Shown: positions 23,268 to 32,464, counted from the stretch's first letter. The stretch: DNA of 64,000 bases from DASVFB01 sp963766345 (GCA_963766345.1 CAVXZL010000012.1:1-64000); one strand, 5' to 3'. Notes: generated by a model not told the origin, from the letters alone. Numbers and translations are program-made.

Positions 23268-24277
23268 GGGCCGACCTGCGACTTGCTCACTGCAGGCTCC
23301 TGCTGCACGGGATGGACGCACGCGTGGAGGTGCTCGGGAGAGCCGACGAGCAGCGGCACCTCGGCGACGCACTCTTCCGTCGAGTACGCGCAGCGTGTCG
23401 CGAAGCGGCAACCGCGAGGCAGACGGGACAGATCCGGCGGCTGGCCCGGGATGCTGTACAGCGCCTCATCCCGGCTAGTCGTCATCCGCGGGATCGAGCG
23501 GAGCAGCGCTTCCGTGTATCGGTGGCGGGTCTCGTAGAAGATCTGGTTCGTGGTGCCCGCCTCGACGAGCTTGCCCGCGTACATGACGAGCACGCGGTCG
23601 GCCTGACCGGCGACCACGCCGAGGTCGTGCGTGATCAGGAGAACCGCCATCCCGATCTCTGCGCGCAGGCGCGCGAGTAGCTCGAGGATCTGATCCTGCG
23701 TCGTGACGTCGAGCGCGGTCGTCGGCTCGTCGGCGACGAGCAACGCGGGCTCGCACGCGAGCGCGATGGCGATCGAGACGCGCTGGCGCATTCCGCCCGA
23801 GAGTTGATGGGGGAAGCGGTCGAGCTGTCGCTTGGGGCTCGGCAGGCCGACGAGTTCGAGCAACTCGGCCGCTCGCCCGCGCGCGCCCCGTGCCGATGTG
23901 TCGCGGTGGATGCGCAGCGGCTCGGCCACCTGGACGCCGATCGGCATCGTCGGGTTGAGGGAAGTGAGCGGGTCCTGGAAGACGATGCCGATCCGGTTGC
24001 CCCGCAGCTTGCGGACCTGCGCCTCCGGGAGTGCCGCCATCTCGCGGCCCTCGAGCTGGATCGAGCCGCCGACGATCGCGCCGCCCGCGGGGAGCAGTTG
24101 GAGCAGTGCCAGCCCGATCGTCGTCTTGCCGCAACCGGACTCGCCGACGAGGCCGACGGTCTCGCCCGGGCCGATCGAGAAGGACACGCCGTCGACCGCG
24201 TGCACGGTCGCGCGCCGTAGCGCGATGTCGACCCGCAGGTCGGCGACCTCGAGCACCGGGGAACTGCCGGCGGTCAC
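23264..24277 (-). CDS. Oligopeptide/dipeptide ABC transporter ATPase (OppD/DppD-like)
   Basis: A 337-aa ATPase starting at GTG 24277 in a GTGA overlap with the permease stop. Walker A GLVGESGCGKTTIGL, VFQDPLTSLNPTM, signature HQLSGGMRQRVSIAIALACE, Walker B LLVADEPTTALDVT and LLITHDLGVV are all intact. The C-terminal Cys-rich extension reads GCRFATRCAYSTEECVAEVP. It pairs with the OppF-like protein encoded next. Confidence 0.94.
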   Translation of the reverse strand: MTAGSSPVLEVADLRVDIALRRATVHAVDGVSFSIGPGETVGLVGESGCGKTTIGLALLQLLPAGGAIVGGSIQLEGREMAALPEAQVRKLRGNRIGIVFQDPLTSLNPTMPIGVQVAEPLRIHRDTSARGARGRAAELLELVGLPSPKRQLDRFPHQLSGGMRQRVSIAIALACEPALLVADEPTTALDVTTQDQILELLARLRAEIGMAVLLITHDLGVVAGQADRVLVMYAGKLVEAGTTNQIFYETRHRYTEALLRSIPRMTTSRDEALYSIPGQPPDLSRLPRGCRFATRCAYSTEECVAEVPLLVGSPEHLHACVHPVQQEPAVSKSQVGP

Positions 24278-25176
24278 CGGCGGCGCAGCCTCACCTCGAA
24301 GGCGTCGCGCAGGGCGTCGCCGATGAAGTTGAAGCAGACGACGGTCAGCACGATCGCGACCCCCGGCGGGTAGACGAGCCACCAGTAGCCCGAGTAGGTG
24401 TAGTTGAGACCGTTGGAGAGCATGCCGCCCCAGTTGGCGGCCGGCGGCGGGATGCCGAGGCCGAGGAAGCTGAGCGCGGCGACGACGAGGATCGCGTCGG
24501 CCACCTGGAATGTCGCGTTCACGGCGACCGTCCCGATCGTGTTCGGGACGATGTGACGGAGGACGATCCGCGTCGAACCGCCGCCCATGACCTTGACGGC
24601 CTCGACGTACTCGCGTGTTCGGAGGCTGAGCGTCTCGGCGCGGACGAGCCGCGCCGGCACGAGCCACGCGATCAGTCCCACGACCAGGATCAGCGAGCCG
24701 ACGCTCGGCACCGTCACGCTCGCGAGGAAGAGCAGGAGGAACAGCGCCGGGATGGCGAGGATCGCGTCGACGATCCGCATCATGATCCCGTCGAAGACAC
24801 CGCCGAGGTAGCCGGAGATAGCGCCCCAGAGCACGCCGAACACGACGGCGACGAGCGCCGCGCCGAGCGCGACCTCGAGCGACGTCTGCCCGCCGACCAT
24901 CAGCCTGCCGAGCTGGTCGTAGCCGACGTCGTCCGTGCCGAGCAGGTGGGCGCGGCTCGGAGGCTGGTTCGCCTCCGCGATGTTCGTGTGGATCTGATCG
25001 GTGTGGTAGATGTGCGGGCCGACGAAGCAGAAGAGCACGATCAGCACGATCATGATCGCGCTGGCGAGCGCGAGCTTGTTCTCGATGAAGACGTCCGCCG
25101 CGAGCCGGAGCGCCCCCTCCTGCGGGACGGCCTCCTCGGCGGCGATCCCCTCTGCGATCTGCATGTCGACGGCCAT
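24274..25176 (-). CDS. Peptide ABC transporter permease (OppC/DppC-like)
   Basis: A 300-aa integral membrane protein. The N-terminal helix is at about residues 37-57 (LASAIMIVLIVLFCFVG). HLLGTDDVGYDQLGRLMVGG is the typical OppC N-terminal signature, and the coupling helix lies around REYVEAVKVMGGGSTRIVLR HIVPN (EAA motif). Six helices in total. It lies between the OppB-like gene (5-nt gap) and the first ATPase (GTGA overlap). Confidence 0.93.
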   Translation of the reverse strand: MAVDMQIAEGIAAEEAVPQEGALRLAADVFIENKLALASAIMIVLIVLFCFVGPHIYHTDQIHTNIAEANQPPSRAHLLGTDDVGYDQLGRLMVGGQTSLEVALGAALVAVVFGVLWGAISGYLGGVFDGIMMRIVDAILAIPALFLLLFLASVTVPSVGSLILVVGLIAWLVPARLVRAETLSLRTREYVEAVKVMGGGSTRIVLRHIVPNTIGTVAVNATFQVADAILVVAALSFLGLGIPPPAANWGGMLSNGLNYTYSGYWWLVYPPGVAIVLTVVCFNFIGDALRDAFEVRLRRR

Positions 25177-25181
25177 CGCCG

Positions 25182-26132
25182 TCAGCTTCTCGTGTAGCGG
25201 ACGCGGGGATCGAGCAGCGCGTAACAGATGTCGGCGAGCAGCGACCCGATCACCGTCGCCGCGCCGACGACCAGCGTGACTCCGAGAAGCACCGGGTAGT
25301 CGCGGGCGACGGCGGCGTTGTAGTAGAGGAGCCCCATCCCGGGATAGTTGAAGACCTCCTCGCTGATCAACGTCCCGGCGAAGATGAACGGCAGCGCGAC
25401 GCCGACGAGCGTGACCACCGGGACGAGCGCGTTCCTGAGGACGTGTCGATACGCGACGCGCCTGGTCGACGCGCCCTTCGCCCGCGCGGTTCGGACGTAG
25501 TCCTGCAGCAAGTTCTCGAGCGTCGACGAGCGGACGTAGCGGCTGAAGAACGCGACCGACACGAGCACGATCGTGGCCACCGGGAGGACGAGCCCCTCGG
25601 GGTGCGAGACGATGTCCTTGAAGTTCCCCTGCGGCGCCTGCGCGGGGAAGATCTGCCAGTGGATCGCGAACACCGTGATGAGGATGAGCGCGAGCCAGAA
25701 CGCGGGCGTCGAGTAGAAGATGAACGTCAGCCCGGTGAACACGTAGTCGACCGGCTTGTTCCGTCGTAACGCCTGCAGGAAGCCGAGCGGGATCGCGATC
25801 AGCAGGGCGATCAGCACCGAGATGCCCGCGAGCAGGACTGTCTTCGGCAGTCTGTCGCTCAGCAGCTGCGCGACCGACTCGTTCTGGTGATACGAGAAGC
25901 CGAGGTTGCCGTGCAGGACCGAGTCGAGCCAGTGCCAGTACTGCACAGGCAGGGGCTTGTCGAGGTAGTGCTGCTTGTTGAACTGCTCGATCGACGTGTT
26001 CGTCGCCATTGGGCCGAGCACCGCGCGCGCGGTTCCGCCCGGGAGCTCGTGGAGCAGCACGAAGACGATCACCGAGACGAGCAGCAGGACGACGACGGCC
26101 TGGCCGACGCGGCGGACGACGTAAGCGGTCAT
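25182..26132 (-). CDS. Peptide ABC transporter permease (OppB/DppB-like)
   Basis: A 316-aa membrane subunit: MTAYVVRRVGQAVVVLLLVS, then VIVFVLLHELPGG (the typical first helix), the extracytoplasmic loop (LDKPLPVQYWHWLDSVLHGN LGFS) and the EAA loop YVRTARAKGASTRRVAYRHV LRNAL. It ends with helix six and RVRYTRS. It forms the channel with the OppC-like subunit. It follows the binding-protein gene across a GC-rich hairpin that may lower permease expression relative to the binding protein. Confidence 0.93.
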   Translation of the reverse strand: MTAYVVRRVGQAVVVLLLVSVIVFVLLHELPGGTARAVLGPMATNTSIEQFNKQHYLDKPLPVQYWHWLDSVLHGNLGFSYHQNESVAQLLSDRLPKTVLLAGISVLIALLIAIPLGFLQALRRNKPVDYVFTGLTFIFYSTPAFWLALILITVFAIHWQIFPAQAPQGNFKDIVSHPEGLVLPVATIVLVSVAFFSRYVRSSTLENLLQDYVRTARAKGASTRRVAYRHVLRNALVPVVTLVGVALPFIFAGTLISEEVFNYPGMGLLYYNAAVARDYPVLLGVTLVVGAATVIGSLLADICYALLDPRVRYTRS

Positions 26133-26143
26133 CTGGCGACTAC

Positions 26144-26188
26144 CGGGCGCGGGCGCCCGCGCAACATTGCGCGGGACGCCCGCGCCCG
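26144..26188 (-). terminator. Long GC hairpin between binding-protein and permease genes
   Basis: About 21 paired bases (26144-26164 with 26168-26188, one bulged base, 3-nt loop) lie 5 nt after the binding-protein stop. It is probably a partial terminator or mRNA-stabilising structure that gives excess binding protein. Confidence 0.65.
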
Positions 26189-26192
26189 ATCC

Positions 26193-27974
26193 TCACTTCG
26201 AGAACGACCAATCCTCGGGCGTGAGCGAGAGGATCGGGCTCTGCACCACGCCCTTGAGCGATTTCTTGATCATCGACAGCTGGTTGGGTCGGTAGGGCAT
26301 CCAAAGGACGCCGAGCTGCTTCGCCATGTAGTCCTGGAACTTGCGCATCGGTGCCAGACCGGCCTTCCGCTGGACGCCGTGAATGTTCGCGTTGTTCGTG
26401 TTGTCGCAGTACTGGCCGAAGTTCGCTCCGGAGCCGCAGAGGAACTGCTGGTCGCCGACCGGAATCGGGTTGACGCCGTACAGCCAGCCACCTCCCCAGA
26501 ACCCGATGTCCCAGGTGCACGACGCGCCCGGCTTGCACGGCGAGACGTCTGCGATCACCTGGTTGAAGGGCCCCGACGACAAGTCGAACTTCACGCCGAC
26601 CTTCGAGGCGGCCGACTTCCACGCCTGAACCTCCTGGCTGACGATCGTGTCGCCGGTCGCGTACTCGAGCTTGAACTCGAGCTTGGCTCCCTGGCTCACG
26701 CCGGTGCCGCAGTTGCCGTTACAGACGCTGACGCCGTCGGGGTTGACCGTCCAGCCGTGGGACTTCAGCAGCGCCGCCGCCTTCGTCGGGCTGTACTTGT
26801 ACGGCGTGCTCTTCGTGTACGAGCTCACATACGGGTTCGACGGCTTCAGCGGAACGGGGCCGTTGGTCGGCCAGCCGAAGCCCTTGAAGAGACCCTTCAC
26901 GAAGCCGGGCTGGTCGATCGTCATCTGGAGCGCCTGACGGATGTACAGCTGCTTGAAGAGCGGCCCGGTCGTCGGGTTCGCGAAATTGACGGGCATGTAG
27001 TTGATGCCCCACTGGATCCACGGCCTGAAGGTGTACCCCTGCTTCTCGAGCGCGCCCGCCTGTGCGACCTCGGACTGAGGGATATAGCCGTAGTCGATGC
27101 CGCCTGTGCGAAGCACGTTCAGCTCGGCCTGCTCGGTCGTGAACGGCTGCTCGACGAACGCGCCGAGCTTCGGCTTCACCCCTCCCGAGTAGCTCGGGTT
27201 CGGCACGAACTTGGAGTAGCCGTCCGTGCGGTAGTCGGACAGCTTCCACGGGCCATCGACGACCTGCCAGAGCGGGTTGGAGGCGTAGGTCGACGCCGAC
27301 TTGGACTCGCCGATCAGGAAGTTGTAGACGGCGGTCGCGCCCGCGGTCGTCCGATCCCAGTTGCCGACGGGCCCGCTACTCGACTTCTTGTCCCACGCAT
27401 GCTGCGGGATCGGCATCAACTGCGAGAGCTGGTTGCCCGTGAACCAGACCGGCGAGTAGGCGCGGTCGAGCACGAGCGTGAACTTCCGGGGGTTCACGAC
27501 GATCACCCGCTTGACGCTGTCGGGAATGTCGCCCGGGAGGTAGGCCGCCCAGTTCTTCTTGTTCGCCTTCAGCAGGTTCATCAGAAAGGTGAAGTCTCGT
27601 GCCGTCACCGGCTTGCCGTCGGACCACTTGTACGGCTTGAGCGTGATCGTGACCCGCGTGTTCCCCTTCGTGTAAACAGGCGCCTGCGCGAGGCTGGCGG
27701 CCTCGTTCAGCACCGGCTTGCCGGCCTTGCCGTACATGTAGAGCGGGCGCCACATCAGGCGCTGGAACTGCTCGATGTTGGCCACCGAATAGTGCGCGCC
27801 GTCCACGATCGGAAAGATGAAGTCAGGTGTCACTCCCGGACCTAGTGCGAACGTCGCCGTGGCGCCGGCGCTGGTGCGAGTCGTGGTTCCGCCTGCCACG
27901 CCCACGATGAGTGCGGCGGTCGCCGCAACGGCCAACAACGCTGTCGCGACTCGCGTCGAATTGCTCAGGCTCAT
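26193..27974 (-). CDS. Periplasmic peptide-binding protein (SBP family 5)
   Basis: A 593-aa extracytoplasmic solute-binding protein. The signal peptide is MSLSNSTRVATALLAVAATA... without a lipobox Cys. Family-5 features include YKWSDGKPVTARDFTFLMNL, GPWKLSDYRTDGYSKFVPNP, GGIDYGYIPQSEVAQAGALE and IRQALQMTIDQPGFVKGLFK. It delivers oligopeptides or related compounds to the OppBCDF-like complex encoded downstream. A 35-bp element shared with the hyuA/pcp intergenic region lies 46 nt upstream of the ATG, which suggests common control by the adjacent GntR protein. Confidence 0.92.
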   Translation of the reverse strand: MSLSNSTRVATALLAVAATAALIVGVAGGTTTRTSAGATATFALGPGVTPDFIFPIVDGAHYSVANIEQFQRLMWRPLYMYGKAGKPVLNEAASLAQAPVYTKGNTRVTITLKPYKWSDGKPVTARDFTFLMNLLKANKKNWAAYLPGDIPDSVKRVIVVNPRKFTLVLDRAYSPVWFTGNQLSQLMPIPQHAWDKKSSSGPVGNWDRTTAGATAVYNFLIGESKSASTYASNPLWQVVDGPWKLSDYRTDGYSKFVPNPSYSGGVKPKLGAFVEQPFTTEQAELNVLRTGGIDYGYIPQSEVAQAGALEKQGYTFRPWIQWGINYMPVNFANPTTGPLFKQLYIRQALQMTIDQPGFVKGLFKGFGWPTNGPVPLKPSNPYVSSYTKSTPYKYSPTKAAALLKSHGWTVNPDGVSVCNGNCGTGVSQGAKLEFKLEYATGDTIVSQEVQAWKSAASKVGVKFDLSSGPFNQVIADVSPCKPGASCTWDIGFWGGGWLYGVNPIPVGDQQFLCGSGANFGQYCDNTNNANIHGVQRKAGLAPMRKFQDYMAKQLGVLWMPYRPNQLSMIKKSLKGVVQSPILSLTPEDWSFSK

Positions 27975-28019
27975 GCGGTCAACCGTCCTTTCTCGGCACG
28001 CGTTGTGCCTCCACCCAGG

Positions 28020-28054
28020 ATTGTTGAACGTGTGACTAGTTCGACGCTAACATC
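28020..28054 (-). promoter_or_regulatory. Conserved 35-bp regulatory element, copy A
   Basis: On the minus strand this element matches 32416-32450 (plus strand) at 33 of 35 positions. It lies upstream of the peptide-binding-protein gene. Its core contains GTCGAAC and GTTCAACAAT. A site of this length with two copies at related operons is a strong candidate operator for the GntR regulator encoded next to it. Confidence 0.72.
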
Positions 28055-28097
28055 TGGCCCGCGTCTGACGCAAACCCTTGTGGTGACGAGACCGGTG

Positions 28098-28823
28098 TCA
28101 GGTTGCGCTGACGCCGGCGCCGATCATGCGCTCGGCCTCGGCGAGGTACGCCTTGAGCTCTGCGGCCGCCGCCCGCCGGTCGCCGGCCAGCAGCAGCTCC
28201 GCGATCGCCCGGTTCCGGGGAACGAACGGCCGGAAGAAGTCCGGAGCGTGGGCCACCTTCGCAAAGGCGAGCCGCAGCTCGGCGTCGATGACGCGGAAGA
28301 AGTTGGTGATGCGCTCGCTGCCGATCAGCTCGACGAGGTGCTGATGGAAGGCGATGTTCAGCGTCGCGACCTCTTTCCAGTTCTCGTCCTTCACCGCCTG
28401 CTCGGCGGCCTCGACGAGCCGCAGCAGGCCCTCGATCGCTTCCCGCGGCGCCTGCGAGCTGTACTCGACCGCCATCAGCTCGAGCGGCTCGCGCGTCCGG
28501 TAGAGGTCGTGCACGTCCGACTCGTCGACCTCGCGCACCGCGACGCCGCGATGAAGCGTGTACGCGACGAGGCGCTCACGACCGAGCAGACGGAACGCCT
28601 CGCGCAGCGTGTTCCGCGAGACGTCGAGCGAAACGACGAGCTGCTGCTCGCGCAAAGGCGTTCCCGCCGGGAGGTCGCCCCGGATGATCAGCTCCCGCAG
28701 GACGTCCGCGACGCGCTCGGCCGTGCTGCTCCGGTCGATTCGCATCTCGGCGCTCGAACCGAGCTCGACCAGCAGCTCTTCCCCTCCGGCCGGGCTGTTC
28801 TCTCGTGCGCGCGCCACTCTCAA
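28098..28823 (-). CDS. GntR-family regulator (FadR/FCD subfamily)
   Basis: A regulator of up to 241 aa. The winged helix is at about residues 30-100 (RVADVLRELIIRGDLPAGTP, SRNTLREAFRLLGRERLVAY), followed by an all-helical FCD ligand-binding domain (LYRTREPLELMAVEYSSQAP, NIAFHQHLVELIGSERITNF) with metal-ligand-type His residues. The frame overlaps the stop of the hyuB-type gene (TTGA); GTG 28817 and ATG 28745 are alternative starts. It is encoded in the same operon as the 5-oxoprolinase-like genes and upstream of the peptide transporter. It probably senses a degradation intermediate and binds the two 35-bp elements. Confidence 0.87.
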   Translation of the reverse strand: MRVARARENSPAGGEELLVELGSSAEMRIDRSSTAERVADVLRELIIRGDLPAGTPLREQQLVVSLDVSRNTLREAFRLLGRERLVAYTLHRGVAVREVDESDVHDLYRTREPLELMAVEYSSQAPREAIEGLLRLVEAAEQAVKDENWKEVATLNIAFHQHLVELIGSERITNFFRVIDAELRLAFAKVAHAPDFFRPFVPRNRAIAELLLAGDRRAAAAELKAYLAEAERMIGAGVSAT

Positions 28824-30421
28824 CCGCCGACGTTACGCGAGGCGTCGGCGTGCCCCTCCGCCGAGCCTTCGGCGGCGCCCCAGCCGCCGCCGCCGGGCGT
28901 CAGGACCGACACGGTCTGTCCCGGGCGAAGCTCCGCAGTGTGCTTCGGCGGGACGGGCACGCCGTCGACGAGATTCTCTCCGCAGGCACCGGCCGAGCCC
29001 TCGTCCCTTCCGGCGGGCGCATGCCGCCGTCGATCCGTGAGCAGCGAGAGGGTTGCCGGCTCGAGCACGCGCACGCGCCGCTCGATTCCGTCGCCGCCGC
29101 GGTGAAGGCCCCTGCCGCCCGAGCCGTAGCGAAGCTGGTAGCGCTCGACGCGCAACGGGAACTCGAGCTCGAGCGCCTCGATCGGCGTGTTGAGCGTGTT
29201 GCTCATCCCGACGTGGACGCCGGACGGACCGGGCCCGGCACTGCTCGCGCCCTGGCCCCCACCGATCGTCTCGTAGTAGGTCCAGTCGGAGCCCCCGATG
29301 ATCACGTTGTTCATCGTCCCCTGCCCTTCGGCCGGAAGGTCGATTGCGTGCGCGAGCGCGGCGAGAACGACATCGGCGAGCCGCTGGCTCGTCTCCACGT
29401 TGCCGGCGACCACGGCCGCAGGACTATGCGCGTCGACGAGCGAGGGCGACGGGACCCGTACCTCCAGCGGAGCCGCGCTGCCGGCGTTGATCGGCACGTC
29501 GGCCGGCAGCAGCACACGCAGCGCGAACAGGCAGGCGGATCGGGTGACGGAAAGCGGGCAGTTGACGTTCCCCGCGACGGGGCCCGACGTGCCGGCGAGG
29601 TCGACGAGCATCGAGTCGCCGTCGATCGTGACCGCGACGCGGATCGGGATGTCGACGTCGTCGACGCCGTCGCCCTCGACCTCGCCAGCGGCCGTGTAGG
29701 TCCCGTCCGGGAGCGTGTGGAGGAGGTCGCGCGTCCGGCGCTCGCCGTAGGCGATCACTTCGTCGCAAGCCGAGCGCACGAAAGCGAGTCCGTGTCGATC
29801 GACGAGCGCGCGCAGTCGCTCGGCGCCGACGGAGTTCGCCGCAACCTGGGCGAGCAAGTCGGCGCGGCGAATCGCCGGAGTCCGCACGTTCGCGAGGACG
29901 AACTCCAGCACGTCGTCGACGACGACGCCGTCGCGAACCAGCCTGATCGGTGGGATGACGAGCCCTTCCTGGAAGATCGTTCGCGACCCGCTCGGCATCG
30001 ATCCCGGCGCCATGCCGCCTACGTCTGAGTGGTGCGCGCGGTTCACGGTGTAGCCGACGATCTCGCCGACCGCCTCAACGGGAGTGACGAGCGTGACGTC
30101 CGGTAGGTGCGTGCCGCCGCGGTACGGGTCGTTGAGAACGAACACGTCTCCCGGCGCGGGGTCGCGCTCGCGCACGGCGCGCACGGAGTCGTACATCGCC
30201 CCGAGATGAACAGGGATGTGCTCCGCCTGCGCGACCATGCGCCCCGCTTCGTCGAAGAGCGCGCACGAGCAGTCGCGACGCTCCTTGATGTTCGACGAGT
30301 AGCTGCTACGGACGAGCACGGCTCCCATCTCCTCGGCGATGCCGGCGAGCCCGCTGACGAAGACAGACAGCGTGACCGGGTCGAGCGACGCCTTCGCCGA
30401 AAGCAGGGTCGTGCGCGTCAC
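28820..30421 (-). CDS. Hydantoinase B / 5-oxoprolinase beta-type subunit
   Basis: A 533-aa protein starting at GTG 30421 in a GTGA overlap with the A subunit. Family motifs: VSGLAGIAEEMGAVLVRSSY SSNIKERRDCSCALFDEAGR, then HIPVHLGAMYDSVRAV, NDPYRGGTHLPDVTLVTPV and AHHSDVGGMAPGSMP. The C-terminus has YGSGGRGLHRGGDGIERRVR and LTPGGGGWG. With the A subunit it would carry out ATP-dependent opening of a cyclic amide such as 5-oxo-L-proline, hydantoin or a relative. The neighbouring pyroglutamyl peptidase makes 5-oxoproline the likeliest substrate. Confidence 0.9.
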   Translation of the reverse strand: MTRTTLLSAKASLDPVTLSVFVSGLAGIAEEMGAVLVRSSYSSNIKERRDCSCALFDEAGRMVAQAEHIPVHLGAMYDSVRAVRERDPAPGDVFVLNDPYRGGTHLPDVTLVTPVEAVGEIVGYTVNRAHHSDVGGMAPGSMPSGSRTIFQEGLVIPPIRLVRDGVVVDDVLEFVLANVRTPAIRRADLLAQVAANSVGAERLRALVDRHGLAFVRSACDEVIAYGERRTRDLLHTLPDGTYTAAGEVEGDGVDDVDIPIRVAVTIDGDSMLVDLAGTSGPVAGNVNCPLSVTRSACLFALRVLLPADVPINAGSAAPLEVRVPSPSLVDAHSPAAVVAGNVETSQRLADVVLAALAHAIDLPAEGQGTMNNVIIGGSDWTYYETIGGGQGASSAGPGPSGVHVGMSNTLNTPIEALELEFPLRVERYQLRYGSGGRGLHRGGDGIERRVRVLEPATLSLLTDRRRHAPAGRDEGSAGACGENLVDGVPVPPKHTAELRPGQTVSVLTPGGGGWGAAEGSAEGHADASRNVGG

Positions 30422-32406
30422 GACCGCTCGAGCACGAGCGCGCCCGCAGCGTCGAGCGAGGCCCGCCAACCGGGCCGCACGACGCACGTCGCCTCGGGGA
30501 ACTCGATGATCGAAGGACCGTCGAACGCCTCGCCGGTCCGGATCTCGTCGCGCACGCGCACGGGCACCTCCGCCCAAGCGCCGTCGAAGTAAGCGGCGCG
30601 CATCCGATCAGACGCTCTACTCGGACGCTCCGGTAGACGGAGCTCCGGCTTTGGCACGACTTCGGCAGCGGCGAGCCTGAGGCTCACAATCTGGACGTCC
30701 TCGCCGGACATTGCGAATCCGTAGCGTCGCTCGTGAGCATCCGCGAAGCGGTCGGCGAGCGCGCCGAGGTCGTCGGCCGGGACCGTCAGCTCGAACGACT
30801 GCCCGCGGTAGCGGAGGTCGGCGAGCCGTCGCAACTCCGGGTTCGCGAGATCGCGGACGGCTCTGTCCTCGAGTCCAGCGAAGCCGGCCTCGAGCGCGGC
30901 GCGGTCGACGTGCGTGAGGTCGCTGAAGAATGCCGCGACGTAGTCGCGGCGGAGGTCCGAGATCGCAAGCCCGAGCGCGCTCAGGACGCCTGCTGCACGG
31001 GGCACGAGCACCGTCTCGATTCCGAGTTCTTCCGCGAGCGTGCATGCGTGCATACCGCCTGCGCCGCCGAATGCGACCAGCGCGAAATCGCGTGGGTCGA
31101 AGCCGCGCTCGACGCTGATCACGCGCAGGGCGCGCGCCATCTCGGCCTCGGCCACGGTCACGACCCCCACCGCGATCCCGAGTGGCGTCATGCCGAGGGC
31201 CGCCGCGACCCCGGCGATGGCCGCCTCGGCCCGGCTCCGTTCGAGCACGATCTCCCTGCCGAGCCGTGCTCCGTCGGCCAGGTAGCCGAGGAAGAGGTTG
31301 GCATCCGTCACGGTCGCGTCGACGCCCCCGAGTCCGTAGCTCGCCGGACCGGGCTCCGCGCCCGCCGAACGCGGCCCGACGCGCAACGCTCCGCCGTCGT
31401 CGGCCCAGGCGATCGACCCACCGCCGGCGCTGACGGTGTGCAAGTCGACCATCGGGTGCTTGATCGGGACACCGCCGATCACCGCGCCGGTCGTCGTCTG
31501 CACCTCTCCGTCGACCACGAGCGCGACATCCGTGCTCGTCCCGCCCATGTCGAAGCTGAGCACGTTGCGGAAGCCGCTCACCGCGGCGGCGTACGCGGCG
31601 CCGACGACGCCTGCGGCAGGTCCCGGAGAGCACGCACGCCGAGGCCCTTTGGGCGACCCCGTCGAGATCGATGACTCCTCCCGACGACTGCATGACGAGC
31701 GGCGCGGGCGCTTTCGCCGCGGCGAGCCGCTCGCCCAGGCGCCCGAGATATCGGTTGAGCAGCGGCCTGAGGTATGCATCCGCGGCGGTCGTCGAGAAGC
31801 GCTCGTACTCGCGAAACTCCGGTAGCACCTCGCTGGAGAGCGAGACCTCGACGCCGGGCAACTCGGACCGTAGAGCTCGCCGACCCGTCGCTCGTGGGCC
31901 GGGTCGAGAAACGAGAAGAGGAAACAGACGGCGACCGCCTCCACCTCGGCGGCACGCAGGGCCTCGATGGCCGCCGACACGTCGCCTTCTTCGACCGCGA
32001 GCTCTTCGCCATCCGGGCCGACTCGCTCGCGAACCGTGAAGCGCAGCTCGCGCGGAACGAGCGGCTCAGGAGGAGCCTTCGTCAGGTCGTAGAGTGCCGG
32101 ACGCGTCTGTCGCGCGATCTCGATCACGTCACGGAAGCCTTCGGTCGTCAGTAACGCCGTGAGCGCACCGCGACGCTCGAGAAGCGCGTTCGTCGCGACG
32201 GTCGTGCCGTGGGCGAAGGCTGCGATCGAAGCGCCGTCGATGGAGATCTCGTCAAGCGCCGCGATCGCGCCGGCAGACTGGTCGGCCGGCGTCGAGAGTA
32301 CCTTGGCGACCTGCAATTCTCCTTCGATGAGCGCGACGAGATCGGTGAACGTCCCGCCGACGTCGACGCCGACGCGCGGGCCGGCCAGCTGAGAGGTTGC
32401 ATGCAT
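30418..32406 (-). CDS. Hydantoinase A / 5-oxoprolinase alpha-type subunit (internal double frameshift)
   Basis: A 662-codon open frame. It starts MHATSQLAGPRVGVDVGGTF TDLVAL (ASKHA-type phosphate loop), with AHGTTVATNALLERRGALTA, FDMGGTSTDVALV and VERGFDPRDFALVAFGGAGG MHA. Between about 31870 and 31617 the frame encodes an arginine/serine-rich shadow. The true family sequence (PGVEVSLSSEVLPEFREYER, PAPLVMQSSGGVIDLDGV) runs in another frame there. Two compensating indels therefore keep the frame open but scramble about 80 residues. If real, the protein would be impaired; if an assembly error, it is a normal A subunit of about 660 aa. It forms an operon with the B subunit and the GntR regulator. 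Confidence 0.85.
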   Translation of the reverse strand: MHATSQLAGPRVGVDVGGTFTDLVALIEGELQVAKVLSTPADQSAGAIAALDEISIDGASIAAFAHGTTVATNALLERRGALTALLTTEGFRDVIEIARQTRPALYDLTKAPPEPLVPRELRFTVRERVGPDGEELAVEEGDVSAAIEALRAAEVEAVAVCFLFSFLDPAHERRVGELYGPSCPASRSRSPARCYRSFASTSASRRPPRMHTSGRCSTDISGAWASGSPRRKRPRRSSCSRREESSISTGSPKGPRRACSPGPAAGVVGAAYAAAVSGFRNVLSFDMGGTSTDVALVVDGEVQTTTGAVIGGVPIKHPMVDLHTVSAGGGSIAWADDGGALRVGPRSAGAEPGPASYGLGGVDATVTDANLFLGYLADGARLGREIVLERSRAEAAIAGVAAALGMTPLGIAVGVVTVAEAEMARALRVISVERGFDPRDFALVAFGGAGGMHACTLAEELGIETVLVPRAAGVLSALGLAISDLRRDYVAAFFSDLTHVDRAALEAGFAGLEDRAVRDLANPELRRLADLRYRGQSFELTVPADDLGALADRFADAHERRYGFAMSGEDVQIVSLRLAAAEVVPKPELRLPERPSRASDRMRAAYFDGAWAEVPVRVRDEIRTGEAFDGPSIIEFPEATCVVRPGWRASLDAAGALVLERS

Positions 32407-32415
32407 AGCCGCGAC

Positions 32416-32450
32416 GATGTTAGCGTCGAACCAGTCACATGTTCAACAAT
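32416..32450. promoter_or_regulatory. Conserved 35-bp regulatory element, copy B
   Basis: It lies in the 58-bp gap between the divergent hyuA-type and pyroglutamyl peptidase genes and differs from copy A at only two positions. Read on the minus strand it contains TTGAAC and TAACAT spaced by 18 bp, a possible promoter for the hyuA-type gene. It is probably the operator for both directions. Confidence 0.72.
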
Positions 32451-32464
32451 TTGCCGAGAGTCGA

